This document shows, one piece after another, positions 20,901 to 31,566 of a stretch of 64,000 nt of DNA (its first letter is position 1; each line of letters begins with the position of its first letter). The position numbers and the translations under genes were made by a program. The notes under the pieces were generated by a model that saw nothing but the letters and a program-made list of their open reading frames with translations, was not told where the DNA came from and searched no databases. Source of the DNA: Citrobacter sp. Res13-Sevr-PEB04-36 (lineage in GTDB: Bacteria; Pseudomonadota; Gammaproteobacteria; Enterobacterales; Enterobacteriaceae). Location of the stretch: contig NZ_JADABY010000045.1 in the NCBI RefSeq assembly GCF_015672735.1, forward strand, positions 62,001-126,000. Reading direction: 5' to 3'.

Positions 20901-21149
20901 GGGGGGTAACAACTCCCGACTCAGTGATTAAAAAAACCAGGAAAGGAGTATACCTGCGCGTTGGCGCAAATACAGCCAGAGCGTGCATTGGATTGCATTT
21001 TTGCGGGGCGCTACGGAAAAAAAAACGTAAATCCGAGTCCTCCCTGCCGTGCTATACCCCATTATTTGATCTTCGGGGGCTACTTTATCGATTCAGCTGT
21101 AGTAAAATTACGCAATTATTTTTTATCTATTAAGTGTGAGGTTGTCGCA

Positions 21150-22694
21150 ATGTCGGTTTCTAAAAAACCTATGGTACTGGTGATTCTGGATGGCTATGGC
21201 TATCGCGAAGACAGCCAGGATAACGCCATTTTTAATGCTAAAACCCCGGTTATGGATGCTCTGTGGGCCAAACGTCCACATACTCTGATTGACGCATCTG
21301 GTCTGGAAGTCGGCCTGCCTGACCGCCAGATGGGCAACTCCGAAGTGGGTCACGTCAACCTGGGCGCGGGCCGTATCGTGTATCAGGACCTGACCCGTCT
21401 GGATGTTGAAATTAAAGAACGGACTTTCTTCACTAACCCGGTACTGACCGATGCGGTCGACCAGGCGAAAAATAGCGGCAAAGCAGTACACATCATGGGT
21501 CTGCTGTCTGCGGGCGGCGTACACAGCCACGAAGATCACATCCTGGCGATGGTTGAGCTGGCGGCAGAACGCGGCGCAGAAAAAATCTATCTGCACGCTT
21601 TCCTCGATGGCCGTGACACCCCACCGCGCAGCGCTGAAAAATCGCTGCAAAAATTCGAAGAAAAATTTGCCGCACTGGGCAAAGGTCGCGTTGCGTCCAT
21701 TATTGGTCGTTACTACGCCATGGACCGCGACAACCGTTGGGATCGCGTTGAACAGGCGTATGACCTGATGACGCTGGCCCAGGGTGAATTCCAGGCTGAC
21801 ACCGCAGTAGCAGGTCTGCAGGCCGCTTATGCTCGTGATGAAAACGACGAATTCGTAAAAGCGACCGTGATCCGCGCAGAAGGCCAGGCCGATGCCGCAA
21901 TGGAAGACGGCGATACGCTGATTTTCATGAACTTCCGTGCTGACCGTGCGCGTGAAATCACCCGCGCGTTTGTGAACGCTGACTTCGATGGCTTCGCGCG
22001 TAAGAAAGTGGTTAACCTCAACTTTGTACAGTTGACCGAATACGCGGCCGACATCAAAACAGCGGTAGCTTACCCACCAACGTCTCTGGCGAATACCCTC
22101 GGCGAGTGGATGGCGAAGCACGACAAAACCCAGCTGCGTATTTCCGAAACTGAAAAATATGCGCACGTGACCTTCTTCTTCAACGGTGGCGTAGAAGAGC
22201 CGTTCAAGGGTGAAGACCGCATCCTGATCAACTCGCCGAAAGTGGCCACCTATGATCTGCAGCCAGAAATGAGCTCTGCTGAGCTGACCGAGAAGCTGGT
22301 TGCCGCGATTGAGAGCGGGAAATACGACACCATCATCTGTAACTACCCGAACGGCGACATGGTCGGTCATACTGGAGTGATGGACGCAGCAGTTAAAGCG
22401 GTTGAAGCGCTGGATCACTGCGTTGAGCAAGTGGCCAAAGCGGTTGAGTCCGTTGGCGGCCAATTGCTGATCACAGCAGACCACGGTAACGCTGAGCAAA
22501 TGCGCGATCCGTCTACCGGTCAAGCACATACCGCACATACCAACCTGCCGGTTCCGCTGATTTATGTCGGTGGTAAAAACGTCAAAGCTGTCGATGGCGG
22601 TAAACTTTCCGATATCGCCCCGACCATGCTGACGCTGATGGGCATGGAAATCCCGCAAGAGATGACTGGTAAGCCGCTGTTCATCGTGGAATAA
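21150..22694 (+). CDS. gpmM: 2,3-bisphosphoglycerate-independent phosphoglycerate mutase
   Basis: Starts at 21150, giving 514 residues (E. coli length) beginning [19 protein letters not shown]. An open extension upstream to 20961 lacks a ribosome site and family similarity. It interconverts 3- and 2-phosphoglycerate using two Mn2+ ions and a phosphoserine intermediate. Ser64 lies in [10 protein letters not shown]. Metal ligands are visible in [15 protein letters not shown] and TAHTNLPVP. It is the first gene of gpmM-envC-yibQ. Confidence 0.97.
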   Translation: MSVSKKPMVLVILDGYGYREDSQDNAIFNAKTPVMDALWAKRPHTLIDASGLEVGLPDRQMGNSEVGHVNLGAGRIVYQDLTRLDVEIKERTFFTNPVLTDAVDQAKNSGKAVHIMGLLSAGGVHSHEDHILAMVELAAERGAEKIYLHAFLDGRDTPPRSAEKSLQKFEEKFAALGKGRVASIIGRYYAMDRDNRWDRVEQAYDLMTLAQGEFQADTAVAGLQAAYARDENDEFVKATVIRAEGQADAAMEDGDTLIFMNFRADRAREITRAFVNADFDGFARKKVVNLNFVQLTEYAADIKTAVAYPPTSLANTLGEWMAKHDKTQLRISETEKYAHVTFFFNGGVEEPFKGEDRILINSPKVATYDLQPEMSSAELTEKLVAAIESGKYDTIICNYPNGDMVGHTGVMDAAVKAVEALDHCVEQVAKAVESVGGQLLITADHGNAEQMRDPSTGQAHTAHTNLPVPLIYVGGKNVKAVDGGKLSDIAPTMLTLMGMEIPQEMTGKPLFIVE

Positions 22695-22703
22695 TCCCTC
22701 CCC

Positions 22704-23987
22704 ATGAGGGGAAAGGCGATTAATACCATCACATGGGCCGCAAAACCGCGCAGGTTTTCAGTCAGGCCCTTGTTATACGCCAGCGTGATTAGCGCTGGCG
22801 TATTGTTGTGCGCCTTTTCCGCCCACGCGGACGAACGCGACCAGCTCAAATCTATTCAGGCCGATATCGCGGCAAAAGAACGCGCGGTACGCCAGCAACA
22901 ACAGCAACGCTCCACCCTCCTCGCTCAGCTTAAAGCCCAGGAACAGGCCATCGCCGTTGCGGCACGACAGTTGCGCGAAACGCAAAATTCCCTGGCACAG
23001 CTGAATGCACAAATCGCTGAAATGAATGCCGCCCTCGCGAAGCTGGAAAAGCAGCGAGCAGCGCAGGAACGCAGCCTGGCCGCCCAGCTGGACGCCGCGT
23101 TTCGTCAGGGTAAGCACACCGGCATTCAGTTAATCCTCAGCGGTGAAGAGAGCCAGCGCGGGCAGCGCCTGCAGGCCTATTTTGGCTACCTGAACCAGGC
23201 ACGGCAGGAAACCATCGCCCAGTTGAAGCAAACCCGCGAAGAGGTCGATTCGCAGAAAGCCGAGCTGGAAGATAAACAGAGTGAGCAGCAAACGCTGCTG
23301 TACGAGCAGCGCGCTCAACAGGCCAAGCTGGAACAAGCGCGTAACGAGCGCCAAAAAACGCTCGCAGGGCTGGAGTCCTCCATTCAGCAGGGTCAGCAGC
23401 AACTCAGCGAACTGCGCGCCAACGAATCCCGTCTGCGCAACAGCCTTGCGCGGGCCGAGGCCGCCGCCAAAGCGCGCGCTGAACGTGAAGCTCGCGAAGC
23501 GCAGGCCGTACGCGATAAACAGCAGGAAGCCACGCGAAAAGGGTCGACCTACAAGCCGACCGAAAACGAAAAATCCCTGATGTCCCGTACCGGGGGGTTA
23601 GGTTCGCCGCGCGGCCAGGCATTCTGGCCCGTCCGTGGCCCAACGCTGCATCGCTATGGCGAACAACTGCAAGGTGAGCTACGTTGGAAAGGGATGGTCA
23701 TTGGCGCATCTGAAGGCACCGAAGTGAAAGCCATTGCCGACGGCCGCGTTATTCTGGCCGACTGGCTTCAGGGTTATGGTCTGGTGGTCGTGGTTGAGCA
23801 CGGTAAAGGCGATATGAGCCTGTACGGCTATAACCAAAGCGCGCTGGTCAGCGTAGGTACGCAGGTGCGTGCCGGACAGCCGATTGCCCTGGTGGGTAGC
23901 AGCGGCGGTCAGGGCAGACCCGCACTCTATTTCGAAATTCGTCGCCAGGGTCAGGCGGTCAATCCACAGCCGTGGTTGGGAAGATAA
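22704..23987 (+). CDS. envC: EnvC, murein hydrolase activator
   Basis: 427 residues from the only in-frame ATG, about eight longer at the N terminus than E. coli EnvC (419). A signal peptide (about residues 16-42, ending SAHA) is followed by a long periplasmic coiled coil (residues about 43-285, rich in Gln/Glu/Ala) and a C-terminal degenerate M23/LytM domain. The LytM domain lacks the full zinc-ligand set, as expected for an activator. EnvC is recruited to the septum by FtsEX and activates AmiA/AmiB. It starts nine bases after gpmM. Confidence 0.95.
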   Translation: MRGKAINTITWAAKPRRFSVRPLLYASVISAGVLLCAFSAHADERDQLKSIQADIAAKERAVRQQQQQRSTLLAQLKAQEQAIAVAARQLRETQNSLAQLNAQIAEMNAALAKLEKQRAAQERSLAAQLDAAFRQGKHTGIQLILSGEESQRGQRLQAYFGYLNQARQETIAQLKQTREEVDSQKAELEDKQSEQQTLLYEQRAQQAKLEQARNERQKTLAGLESSIQQGQQQLSELRANESRLRNSLARAEAAAKARAEREAREAQAVRDKQQEATRKGSTYKPTENEKSLMSRTGGLGSPRGQAFWPVRGPTLHRYGEQLQGELRWKGMVIGASEGTEVKAIADGRVILADWLQGYGLVVVVEHGKGDMSLYGYNQSALVSVGTQVRAGQPIALVGSSGGQGRPALYFEIRRQGQAVNPQPWLGR

Positions 23988-23990
23988 GTT

Positions 23991-24923
23991 TTGCCTCAGT
24001 TTCGCCGCATAATATTCTCACTCGCCAGCCTGCTGGCATTCGCTCCCTCTGTTTTTGCCGGTAAGCTTGCCATCGTGATCGACGATTTCGGTTACCGTCC
24101 GCACAACGAGAATCAGGTGCTGGCGATGCCTGCTGCGATCTCCGTTGCCGTTCTGCCCAATGCGCCACATGCACGGGAGATGGCGACCAAAGCGCATAAC
24201 AGCGGACATGAAGTCTTAATCCATCTGCCGATGGCGCCTCTCAGCAAACAGCCGCTAGAGAAAGATACCCTGCGCCCGGAGATGAGCAGCGACGAGATTG
24301 AGCGGATTATTCGCGATGCGGTAAGCAAAGTGCCGTATGCCGTCGGGCTTAACAACCATATGGGCAGCGCGATGACCTCCAGCCTGTTTGGCATGCAGAA
24401 AGTGATGCAGGCACTGGAACGGTACGATCTTTATTTCCTGGACAGTATGACCATCGGTAACAGCCAGTCCATGCGTGCGGCAGGAGGAACGGGCGTGAAA
24501 GTCATAAAACGCAAAGTCTTCCTCGACGACACACAAAACGAAGCGGACATTCGCCGTCAGTTTAACCGCGCGGTCGAACTGGCGCGCCGCAACGGTTCCG
24601 CCATCGCGATTGGGCACCCTCATCCTTCGACGGTACGCGTATTGCAGCAGATGGTTTATAACCTGCCCGCCGACATTACGCTGGTTCGCCCGAGCAGCCT
24701 GCTCAATGAACCACAGGTAGATACCTCTACGCCAAATCTGACGCCGCCGAAAAACGGCACGCCTGATGCGCCGCGTAATCCTTTCCGCGGGGTGACACTG
24801 TGCAAACCGAAGCAACCGCTAGAACCGGTCTATGCCAGCCGATTCTTTAGCGTGCTCGGTGAGAGCATTACCCAAAGCACGCTGGTACAGTATATGCGCC
24901 TGCAGTGGCAGGGCTGGTCGTAA
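23991..24923 (+). CDS. yibQ: YibQ, divergent polysaccharide deacetylase
   Basis: 310 residues starting with TTG at 23991, three bases after envC. A signal peptide (PQFRRIIFSLASLLAFAPSVFA) is followed by the family core KLAIVIDDFGYRPHNENQVL, LIHLPMAPLSKQPLE and GHPHPSTVRVLQQM. This is a DUF610 (divergent polysaccharide deacetylase) domain, probably periplasmic. Chromosomal linkage to envC is conserved in enterics, suggesting a cell-wall role, which is unproven. The C terminus is shorter than in E. coli (319). Its stop abuts the waaH stop on the other strand. Confidence 0.92.
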   Translation: MPQFRRIIFSLASLLAFAPSVFAGKLAIVIDDFGYRPHNENQVLAMPAAISVAVLPNAPHAREMATKAHNSGHEVLIHLPMAPLSKQPLEKDTLRPEMSSDEIERIIRDAVSKVPYAVGLNNHMGSAMTSSLFGMQKVMQALERYDLYFLDSMTIGNSQSMRAAGGTGVKVIKRKVFLDDTQNEADIRRQFNRAVELARRNGSAIAIGHPHPSTVRVLQQMVYNLPADITLVRPSSLLNEPQVDTSTPNLTPPKNGTPDAPRNPFRGVTLCKPKQPLEPVYASRFFSVLGESITQSTLVQYMRLQWQGWS

Positions 24924-25961
24924 TCAGTCTTTCAGACCCAGCGTGACATGGGCCAGACGGCGCGGCGTCAGTGATTTATCGCGCCACTTGCTAAACCGGA
25001 TGGCCCACAACAGCACCTGATAACCCAGCTTAACGCTGCAAATATTGCTCACCATCCGCTTAAACATACCCGATACAAACACCTCGGCAATCATGCGCTG
25101 GCGGATCTTTTCGTCTGGCTCTTTGCGGATGCAATGGCACACGCGCAACGCTTCGTAAATCACCTGCTGTTTGAATTCAGGATAAATCGGAATGCGCCCG
25201 GCGTAATCATGATTCATCTTATCCAGCAGGCGGGTGATTTTGATGTAGTGGCGTTGGTAGGCCAGATTCTTTTCCCCGGTACGCGGCAGGCGACTGACGG
25301 AGGCGCCATGCAGGAAATATTTGTACAGCGGAACTTCCGTGTAACGCGCGCGTTTAGCGTTAAACATAAACTCCGTCGTCCAGATAATATCCTGGTGGTG
25401 CAGTCCGGAAAGAAAGGTTAGCCCGGCGTCGCGGATGGTTTGATGCCGGTAAACCCCCATCCAGACCACATGCCGCCAGCGACGGCTGGCAAGTGCTTTT
25501 CGCAGCCAGTCCGGCCCGGTCATGACGTCGGTGGAACGAATACGATCGGTGGGAATGGATGCCCAGGTATGACCCGTTTCCGCAATGCACCAGTCGGCGT
25601 TGCACTGGGCAACGTCCAGATTGTCCTGCAGCGCCATATTCATCAATGTTTCGTACATTTCCGGATAGGCAATGTCGTCACCATCGACGTAAGCGATGTA
25701 CTCACCCTTTGCTACCGCCATACCGGTATTTCGCGCCGCCGAGACGCCCCCATTGCGCTGGTGCAGCAGATGGACGTGTGGATAACGATCCGCATATGCC
25801 TGAGCAAGCTCCGCCGAGTTATCCGTAGAGCCATCATTTACGATGATGATCTCCAGATTTTTCCAGGTTTGCGCGATCAGCGAATCCATACATGCAATGA
25901 ACGGTTCACCCGTATTGTAAAGCGGCATAATGACGCTCAATAGGCCAGGGGTATAGGTCAT
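24924..25961 (-). CDS. waaH: LPS core glycosyltransferase WaaH (YibD), GT2
   Basis: A family 2 glycosyltransferase of 345 residues from the ATG at 25961, which has AGGA six bases upstream; the ATG at 25976 is less well placed. The GT2 fold motifs are LSVIMPLYNTGEPF, IIIVNDGSTDNS and the DXD site YVDGDDIAYP. The C-terminal part closely follows E. coli WaaH (HHQDIIWTTEFMFNAKRARY). E. coli WaaH adds glucuronic acid to the inner-core heptose under phosphate limitation. I saw no clear Pho box upstream, so regulation here is uncertain. Confidence 0.9.
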   Translation of the reverse strand: MTYTPGLLSVIMPLYNTGEPFIACMDSLIAQTWKNLEIIIVNDGSTDNSAELAQAYADRYPHVHLLHQRNGGVSAARNTGMAVAKGEYIAYVDGDDIAYPEMYETLMNMALQDNLDVAQCNADWCIAETGHTWASIPTDRIRSTDVMTGPDWLRKALASRRWRHVVWMGVYRHQTIRDAGLTFLSGLHHQDIIWTTEFMFNAKRARYTEVPLYKYFLHGASVSRLPRTGEKNLAYQRHYIKITRLLDKMNHDYAGRIPIYPEFKQQVIYEALRVCHCIRKEPDEKIRQRMIAEVFVSGMFKRMVSNICSVKLGYQVLLWAIRFSKWRDKSLTPRRLAHVTLGLKD

Positions 25962-26078
25962 ATAAAATCCTGCCAAACAATATAATTAACGGCAATTTTT
26001 AGCATATTAAGCGGCAGAAGATCAGAGAAAATGAATCATATCTTTGACCTAAAATGCGCCGGACAAGTGGGATCGCGC

Positions 26079-26120
26079 AAAAAAATCCCCGGATAATTAA
26101 TGATAATAAATATCCGGGGA
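26079..26120 (-). terminator. Terminator of kbl-tdh
   Basis: A ten-base stem, TCCCCGGATA (26086-26095) with TATCCGGGGA (26111-26120), is followed on the minus strand by seven U (26079-26085). It lies 30 bases beyond the tdh stop. Confidence 0.9.
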
Positions 26121-26150
26121 CGACATGCAGAACCCACTAATCAGAAACGG

Positions 26151-27176
26151 TTAATCCCAGCTCAGGATCACTTTCCCTGACTGGCCTGAACGCATTGCGT
26201 CAAAGCCTTGCTGGAACTCATCAATGGAGAACCGATGGGTAATGATCGGCGACAAATCCAGACCAGACTGGATCAGTGCAGCCATCTTGTACCAGGTTTC
26301 AAACATCTCGCGACCATAGATACCTTTAATAAACAGACCCTTAAAGATTACTTTCGTCCAGTCGACGGACATATCTGAAGGTGGAATACCCAACATGGCA
26401 ATACGCCCGCCATGGTTCATGGTGTCCAGCATGGCACGGAACGCTGGCGGTGCGCCTGACATCTCCAGACCCACATCAAAGCCTTCGGTCATGCCCAGCT
26501 CAGCCATTACGTCGGTCAGGTTCTCTTTCGCTACGTTTACCGCGCGAGTGATACCCATTTTACGCGCCAGCTCAAGGCGATACTCATTAACATCGGTAAT
26601 CACCACATGGCGTGCGCCAACGTGTTTCGCGACCGCTGCCGCCATAATCCCGATAGGACCCGCACCGGAAACCAGCACATCTTCTCCGACCAGATCGAAC
26701 GACAGTGCCGTATGTACCGCATTACCGAATGGATCGAAGATTGAGGCTAAATCATCGGAGATATTGTCCGGGATCTTGAACGCGTTGAACGCCGGGATCA
26801 CCAGGTATTCCGCAAAACAACCCGGACGGTTTACGCCGACACCGGTCGTATTGCGACACAGGTGGGTACGCCCACCACGGCAGTTACGGCAATGCCCACA
26901 GGTAATGTGGCCTTCACCCGAAACGCGATCGCCGATTTTAAAACCTTTCACTTCCTGGCCAATGCCGACCACTTCGCCGACATACTCATGACCCACTACC
27001 ATCGGAACCGGGATGGTTTTTTGCGACCATTCATCCCAGTTATAAATGTGAACGTCAGTCCCGCAGATGGCTGTTTTACGGATTTTAATCAGCAAATCGT
27101 TATGGCCGACTTCCGGTTCAGGAACGTCGGTCATCCAAATGCCCTCTTCCGCTTTCAGTTTGGATAACGCTTTCAT
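26151..27176 (-). CDS. tdh: L-threonine 3-dehydrogenase
   Basis: 341 residues, E. coli length. This zinc-dependent medium-chain dehydrogenase oxidises L-threonine to 2-amino-3-ketobutyrate with NAD+. Catalytic Cys38 sits in [11 protein letters not shown]. The structural zinc cysteines are in [15 protein letters not shown], and the NAD site is [12 protein letters not shown]. It is the second gene of kbl-tdh, nine bases after kbl; its product is the substrate of Kbl. Confidence 0.98.
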   Translation of the reverse strand: MKALSKLKAEEGIWMTDVPEPEVGHNDLLIKIRKTAICGTDVHIYNWDEWSQKTIPVPMVVGHEYVGEVVGIGQEVKGFKIGDRVSGEGHITCGHCRNCRGGRTHLCRNTTGVGVNRPGCFAEYLVIPAFNAFKIPDNISDDLASIFDPFGNAVHTALSFDLVGEDVLVSGAGPIGIMAAAVAKHVGARHVVITDVNEYRLELARKMGITRAVNVAKENLTDVMAELGMTEGFDVGLEMSGAPPAFRAMLDTMNHGGRIAMLGIPPSDMSVDWTKVIFKGLFIKGIYGREMFETWYKMAALIQSGLDLSPIITHRFSIDEFQQGFDAMRSGQSGKVILSWD

Positions 27177-27185
27177 TTCACATCC

Positions 27186-28382
27186 TCAGGCAATAACGCC
27201 CAGTTGTTTACCTATGCGTGTGAACGCGTCAACAGCACGCGTAATCTGCTCAGGGGTATGCGCCGCAGACATCTGGGTACGGATACGCGCCTGGCCTTTT
27301 GGAACCACCGGATAGAAGAACCCGGTAACGTAAATCCCTTCTTTTTGCAGTTCACGGGCAAAGTCCTGCGCAATCACCGCATCGCCCAGCATCACCGGAA
27401 TAATCGCGTGATCGGCACCGGCCAGGGTAAAGCCAGCGGCGGACATTTGCTCACGGAACTGTCGGGCGTTTGCCCACAGGCGATCGCGCAGGTCATGGCC
27501 GGACTCAACCATTTCCAGCACCTTAATGGACGCCGCCACAATCGCCGGAGCCAGCGAGTTGGAGAACAGGTACGGACGGGAACGCTGACGCAGCCACTCC
27601 ACCACTTCTTTACGCGCTGCGGTATAACCACCAGACGCGCCGCCCAGTGCTTTACCCAGCGTACCGGTAATGATGTCGACACGCCCCATCACGTCACAGT
27701 ATTCATGGGAACCGCGGCCGTTTTCGCCGACAAAACCCACCGCATGGGAATCATCAACCATCACCAGTGCATCGTACTTATCCGCCAGGTCGCAGACGCC
27801 TTTCAGGTTGGCAATCACGCCGTCCATCGAGAACACGCCGTCGGTGGCGATCAGCACGTGACGCACCCCAGCTTCACGCGCTTCTTTCAGACGCGCTTCC
27901 AGTTCCTGCATATCGTTGTTGGCGTAACGGAAACGCTTCGCTTTACACAAACGAACACCGTCAATGATAGAGGCGTGGTTCAGGGCATCGGAGATAATCG
28001 CATCTTCTGCACCCAGCAGCGTTTCGAACAGGCCGCCGTTGGCGTCAAAACAGGAAGAGTAAAGAATGGCATCTTCCATACCGAGGAATGCCGCCAGTTT
28101 TTGCTCCAGCTGCTTATGGCTGTCCTGGGTACCGCAGATAAAGCGCACCGAAGCCATACCAAACCCGTGAGAATCCATACCCGCTTTTGCTGCTGCGATC
28201 AGTTCCGGGTGGTTAGCCAGTCCCAGATAGTTGTTCGCACAAAAGTTAATCACATGGCTTCCGTCTGCCACGGTGATATCCGCCTGCTGCGCAGACGTAA
28301 TAATGCGCTCTTCTTTAAACAACCCTTCCGCACGTGCGGTTTCCAGGTCATTCGTTAACTGCTTGTAAAAATTCCCACGCAT
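27186..28382 (-). CDS. kbl: 2-Amino-3-ketobutyrate CoA ligase
   Basis: 398 residues, E. coli length. A PLP enzyme of the alpha-oxoamine synthase family, it cleaves 2-amino-3-ketobutyrate with CoA to glycine and acetyl-CoA. The PLP lysine is in [16 protein letters not shown], and the aspartate of [11 protein letters not shown] contacts the cofactor. It is the first gene of kbl-tdh. In E. coli the operon responds to Lrp and leucine; I did not identify the sites here. Confidence 0.98.
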   Translation of the reverse strand: MRGNFYKQLTNDLETARAEGLFKEERIITSAQQADITVADGSHVINFCANNYLGLANHPELIAAAKAGMDSHGFGMASVRFICGTQDSHKQLEQKLAAFLGMEDAILYSSCFDANGGLFETLLGAEDAIISDALNHASIIDGVRLCKAKRFRYANNDMQELEARLKEAREAGVRHVLIATDGVFSMDGVIANLKGVCDLADKYDALVMVDDSHAVGFVGENGRGSHEYCDVMGRVDIITGTLGKALGGASGGYTAARKEVVEWLRQRSRPYLFSNSLAPAIVAASIKVLEMVESGHDLRDRLWANARQFREQMSAAGFTLAGADHAIIPVMLGDAVIAQDFARELQKEGIYVTGFFYPVVPKGQARIRTQMSAAHTPEQITRAVDAFTRIGKQLGVIA

Positions 28383-28443
28383 TGCAATTCTCCAGACTGG
28401 GCAAATTTCAGCACATATTACCCAAAGCTATACATTGATACGA

Positions 28444-28457
28444 GATGACGCGTCATC
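28444..28457. promoter_or_regulatory. Palindrome GATGACGCGTCATC in kbl/hldD gap
   Basis: A perfect 14-base palindrome in the 214-base divergent gap, about 60 bases upstream of kbl and 140 upstream of hldD. Its position suits an operator for kbl-tdh. No known regulator site matches with certainty. Confidence 0.35.
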
Positions 28458-28596
28458 ACTTCTTCAAAATGAAGCATAAATCACGTGTACCCGCACGGCT
28501 TATCGGTGAATGGCTGAAGCCTGGGCCATGTAGTGATATGATAGAAGTATTCGTGTCTGAGATTGTCTCTGACTCCATAATTCGAAGGTTACATTT

Positions 28597-29529
28597 ATGA
28601 TCATCGTTACCGGCGGCGCGGGCTTTATCGGCAGCAACATCGTTAAGTCCCTGAATGATAAAGGCATCACCGATATTCTGGTGGTGGACAACCTGAAAGA
28701 CGGCACCAAGTTTGTCAACCTGGTGGATCTGAATATTGCTGACTACATGGACAAGGAAGACTTCCTAATCCAGATTATGGCCGGAGAAGAACTCGGCGAT
28801 ATCGAGGCGATTTTCCACGAAGGCGCATGCTCATCCACCACCGAGTGGGATGGCAAGTATATGATGGACAATAACTATCAATACTCCAAAGAGCTGCTGC
28901 ACTACTGCCTGGAGCGAGAGATTCCGTTCCTGTACGCCTCTTCTGCAGCCACTTACGGCGGTCGCACTTCTGACTTCATCGAATCCCGTGAATATGAGAA
29001 GCCTCTGAACGTCTATGGTTACTCAAAATTCCTGTTTGATGAATACGTTCGTCAGATCCTGCCTGAAGCGGATTCGCAGATTGTTGGCTTCCGCTATTTC
29101 AACGTCTACGGACCGCGTGAAGGCCACAAAGGCAGCATGGCAAGCGTGGCTTTCCATCTCAATACCCAGCTCAACAATGGCGAAACACCAAAACTGTTTG
29201 AAGGTAGCGAAAACTTCAAACGTGACTTCGTCTATGTCGGCGATGTTGCCGCAGTTAACCTGTGGTTCCTGGAAAACGGTGTATCCGGTATCTTTAACCT
29301 CGGTACCGGTCGCGCGGAATCATTCCAGGCCGTGGCGGACGCTACGCTGGCGTACCATAAAAAAGGCAGCATTGAGTACATTCCGTTCCCGGAAAAACTG
29401 AAAGGCCGCTACCAGGCGTTTACTCAAGCGGATCTGACTAACCTGCGCGCAGCTGGTTACGACAAACCGTTTAAGACCGTAGCCGAAGGCGTAACGGAAT
29501 ATATGGCCTGGCTGAACCGCGACGCGTAA
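28597..29529 (+). CDS. hldD: ADP-L-glycero-D-manno-heptose-6-epimerase
   Basis: 310 residues, E. coli RfaD/HldD length. It converts ADP-D-glycero- to ADP-L-glycero-D-manno-heptose, the heptose donor for the LPS inner core. The Rossmann motif [13 protein letters not shown] and the catalytic pair Tyr140/Lys144 (NVYGYSKFL) are present. It is the first gene of the plus-strand LPS operon; waaF follows after two bases. Confidence 0.98.
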   Translation: MIIVTGGAGFIGSNIVKSLNDKGITDILVVDNLKDGTKFVNLVDLNIADYMDKEDFLIQIMAGEELGDIEAIFHEGACSSTTEWDGKYMMDNNYQYSKELLHYCLEREIPFLYASSAATYGGRTSDFIESREYEKPLNVYGYSKFLFDEYVRQILPEADSQIVGFRYFNVYGPREGHKGSMASVAFHLNTQLNNGETPKLFEGSENFKRDFVYVGDVAAVNLWFLENGVSGIFNLGTGRAESFQAVADATLAYHKKGSIEYIPFPEKLKGRYQAFTQADLTNLRAAGYDKPFKTVAEGVTEYMAWLNRDA

Positions 29530-29531
29530 GT

Positions 29532-30578
29532 ATGAAAATTTTGGTGATAGGCCCGTCCTGGGTTGGCGACATGATGATGTCGCAATGTCTCTATCGCACG
29601 CTCAAGGCGCGCTATCCCCAGGCGATAATCGACGTGATGGCACCGGCATGGTGTCGTCCGCTGCTGTCGCGCATGCCTGAAGTCAACGATGCGATTGCCA
29701 TGCCACTAGGACACGGCGCGCTGGAAATCGGTGAACGACGTAAACTCGGCCACAGCCTGCGTGAAAAACGCTACGATCGTGCCTACGTGCTGCCGAACTC
29801 ATTTAAGTCAGCGCTGGTGCCGTTCTTTGCGGGCATTCCCCATCGTACCGGCTGGCGCGGTGAGATGCGCTACGGGCTGCTCAATGATGCACGCGTGCTG
29901 GATAAAGAAGCCTGGCCGCTGATGGTCGAGCGCTATGTGGCGCTGGCCTACGATAAAGGCGTAATGCTTTCAGCGAAAGATTTACCGCAGCCGCTGTTAT
30001 GGCCGCAGCTGCAAGTCAGCGAAGGTGAAAAATCACTGACCTGTAGCCAGTTCTCTCTCTCTGCTGAACGCCCGATCATCGGTTTTTGTCCTGGGGCAGA
30101 ATTTGGTCCGGCCAAACGCTGGCCGCATTATCACTATGCGGAACTGGCAAAACAGCTGATCGACGAAGGTCATCAAATTGTGCTGTTTGGCTCAGCCAAA
30201 GATCATGAAGCCGGTAATGAAATTCTGGCTACGCTCAACACCGAACAGCAGGCATGGTGCCGTAACTTGGCGGGTGAAACGCAGCTCGAGCAGGCCGTTA
30301 TTCTTCTCGCCGCCTGTAAAGCGGTAGTCACCAATGACTCAGGATTAATGCACGTAGCCGCCGCGCTGAACCGTCCGCTGGTCGCCCTGTACGGCCCCAG
30401 CAGCCCGGATTTCACTCCGCCTCTGTCCCATAAAGCACGCGTGATCCGCCTGATTACGGGTTATCACAAAGTACGTAAAGGCGATGCAGCGCAGGGTTAT
30501 CATCAGAGCCTGATTGACATCACACCCCAGCGCGTTCTGGAAGAACTGAACGACCTGTTGTTACAAGAGGAAGCCTGA
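29532..30578 (+). CDS. waaF: ADP-heptose:LPS heptosyltransferase II
   Basis: 348 residues, E. coli length, GT9 family. It adds the second heptose to HepI of the inner core at the cytoplasmic face of the inner membrane. The N-terminal VIGPSWVGDMMMSQCLY and the donor-site segments GFCPGAEFGPAKRWP and VTNDSGLMHVAAALNRPLVALYG (given here in parts) are characteristic. It is tightly packed between hldD and waaC. Confidence 0.97.
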   Translation: MKILVIGPSWVGDMMMSQCLYRTLKARYPQAIIDVMAPAWCRPLLSRMPEVNDAIAMPLGHGALEIGERRKLGHSLREKRYDRAYVLPNSFKSALVPFFAGIPHRTGWRGEMRYGLLNDARVLDKEAWPLMVERYVALAYDKGVMLSAKDLPQPLLWPQLQVSEGEKSLTCSQFSLSAERPIIGFCPGAEFGPAKRWPHYHYAELAKQLIDEGHQIVLFGSAKDHEAGNEILATLNTEQQAWCRNLAGETQLEQAVILLAACKAVVTNDSGLMHVAAALNRPLVALYGPSSPDFTPPLSHKARVIRLITGYHKVRKGDAAQGYHQSLIDITPQRVLEELNDLLLQEEA

Positions 30579-30581
30579 CGG

Positions 30582-31550
30582 ATGCGGGTTCTGATCGTTA
30601 AAACATCGTCAATGGGCGATGTACTGCATACGTTGCCTGCGCTAACCGATGCGCAGCAGGCGATTCCAGGAATTCAGTTTGACTGGGTGGTGGAAGAAGG
30701 ATTCGCGCAGATCCCGTCCTGGCATTCAACCGTTGACCGGGTGATCCCGGTCGCGATTCGCCGCTGGCGTAAAGCATGGTTTTCCGCACCGATTAAAGCC
30801 GAGCGTAAAACCTTTCGTGATACAGTTCGTTTACAGCAGTATGACGTGATAATTGATGCACAAGGCCTGGTAAAAAGTGCCGCGCTAGTGACGCGCCTGG
30901 CGCGCGGCATCAAGCACGGTATGGACTGGAGCACGGCCCGTGAGCCGCTGGCAAGCCTGTTTTATAATCGTAAGCATCACATTGCCAGGCAGCAGCATGC
31001 TGTTGAACGTACGCGGGAACTGTTTGCGAAAAGTCTGGGGTATACCAAACCGCAGTCGCAGGGTGATTATGCTATCGCGCAGCATTTCCTGAACGATCTT
31101 AATGCTAATGCTGGTCAATATGCGGTATTTTTACACGCGACAACCCGCGATGATAAACACTGGCCGGAAGCCAACTGGCGGGAGCTGATTGGCCTGCTAA
31201 ATAACGCAGGAATACGCATTAAGCTGCCATGGGGTGCCCCTCATGAAGAAACTCGTGCCAAAAGGCTGGCAGAGGGTTTTTCCTACGTCGATGTCCTGCC
31301 ACGGATGAGTCTGGAAGAGATTGCTAGCGTGTTGGCGGGGGCAAAATTTGTCGTGTCAGTAGATACTGGGCTGAGCCATTTAACAGCTGCATTGGATCGC
31401 CCGAACATTACCCTGTATGGTCCAACGGACCCTGGGCTGATTGGTGGGTATGGGAAGAATCAATACACACAGCAGAGTCAATCCGGTAAATTGCAGGATC
31501 TGGAAGCCGGCACTGTCAACGCATCATTGCTTGATATTAATTTGCTTTAA
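30582..31550 (+). CDS. waaC: ADP-heptose:LPS heptosyltransferase I
   Basis: 322 residues, GT9 family, in the range of enteric WaaC. It transfers the first heptose onto Kdo2-lipid A. The N terminus VLIVKTSSMGDVLHTLPAL holds the catalytic-region aspartate, and the donor site has VSVDTGLSHLTAALDRPN and LYGPTDPGLIGGYG. It starts three bases after waaF, and waaL follows after 16. From here downstream, composition turns AT-rich. Confidence 0.97.
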   Translation: MRVLIVKTSSMGDVLHTLPALTDAQQAIPGIQFDWVVEEGFAQIPSWHSTVDRVIPVAIRRWRKAWFSAPIKAERKTFRDTVRLQQYDVIIDAQGLVKSAALVTRLARGIKHGMDWSTAREPLASLFYNRKHHIARQQHAVERTRELFAKSLGYTKPQSQGDYAIAQHFLNDLNANAGQYAVFLHATTRDDKHWPEANWRELIGLLNNAGIRIKLPWGAPHEETRAKRLAEGFSYVDVLPRMSLEEIASVLAGAKFVVSVDTGLSHLTAALDRPNITLYGPTDPGLIGGYGKNQYTQQSQSGKLQDLEAGTVNASLLDINLL

Positions 31551-31566
31551 CTTTAAGAGATGAACC

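Noticed and set aside
20961-21149. N-terminal extension of gpmM by 63 codons
   Set aside because: The start at 21150 gives the standard 514 residues with conserved N terminus. The upstream part has no similarity and contains the promoter region.
21123-22658. 511-codon open frame on the minus strand across gpmM
   Set aside because: It is antisense to a full-length, motif-complete gpmM. It has no ribosome site and no recognisable domain; it results from the codon bias of the real gene.
27204-28358. 384-codon open frame on the plus strand across kbl
   Set aside because: It mirrors the codon phase of kbl, which has complete family length and active-site motifs. Composition (His, Gln, Arg-rich) is typical of a shadow frame.
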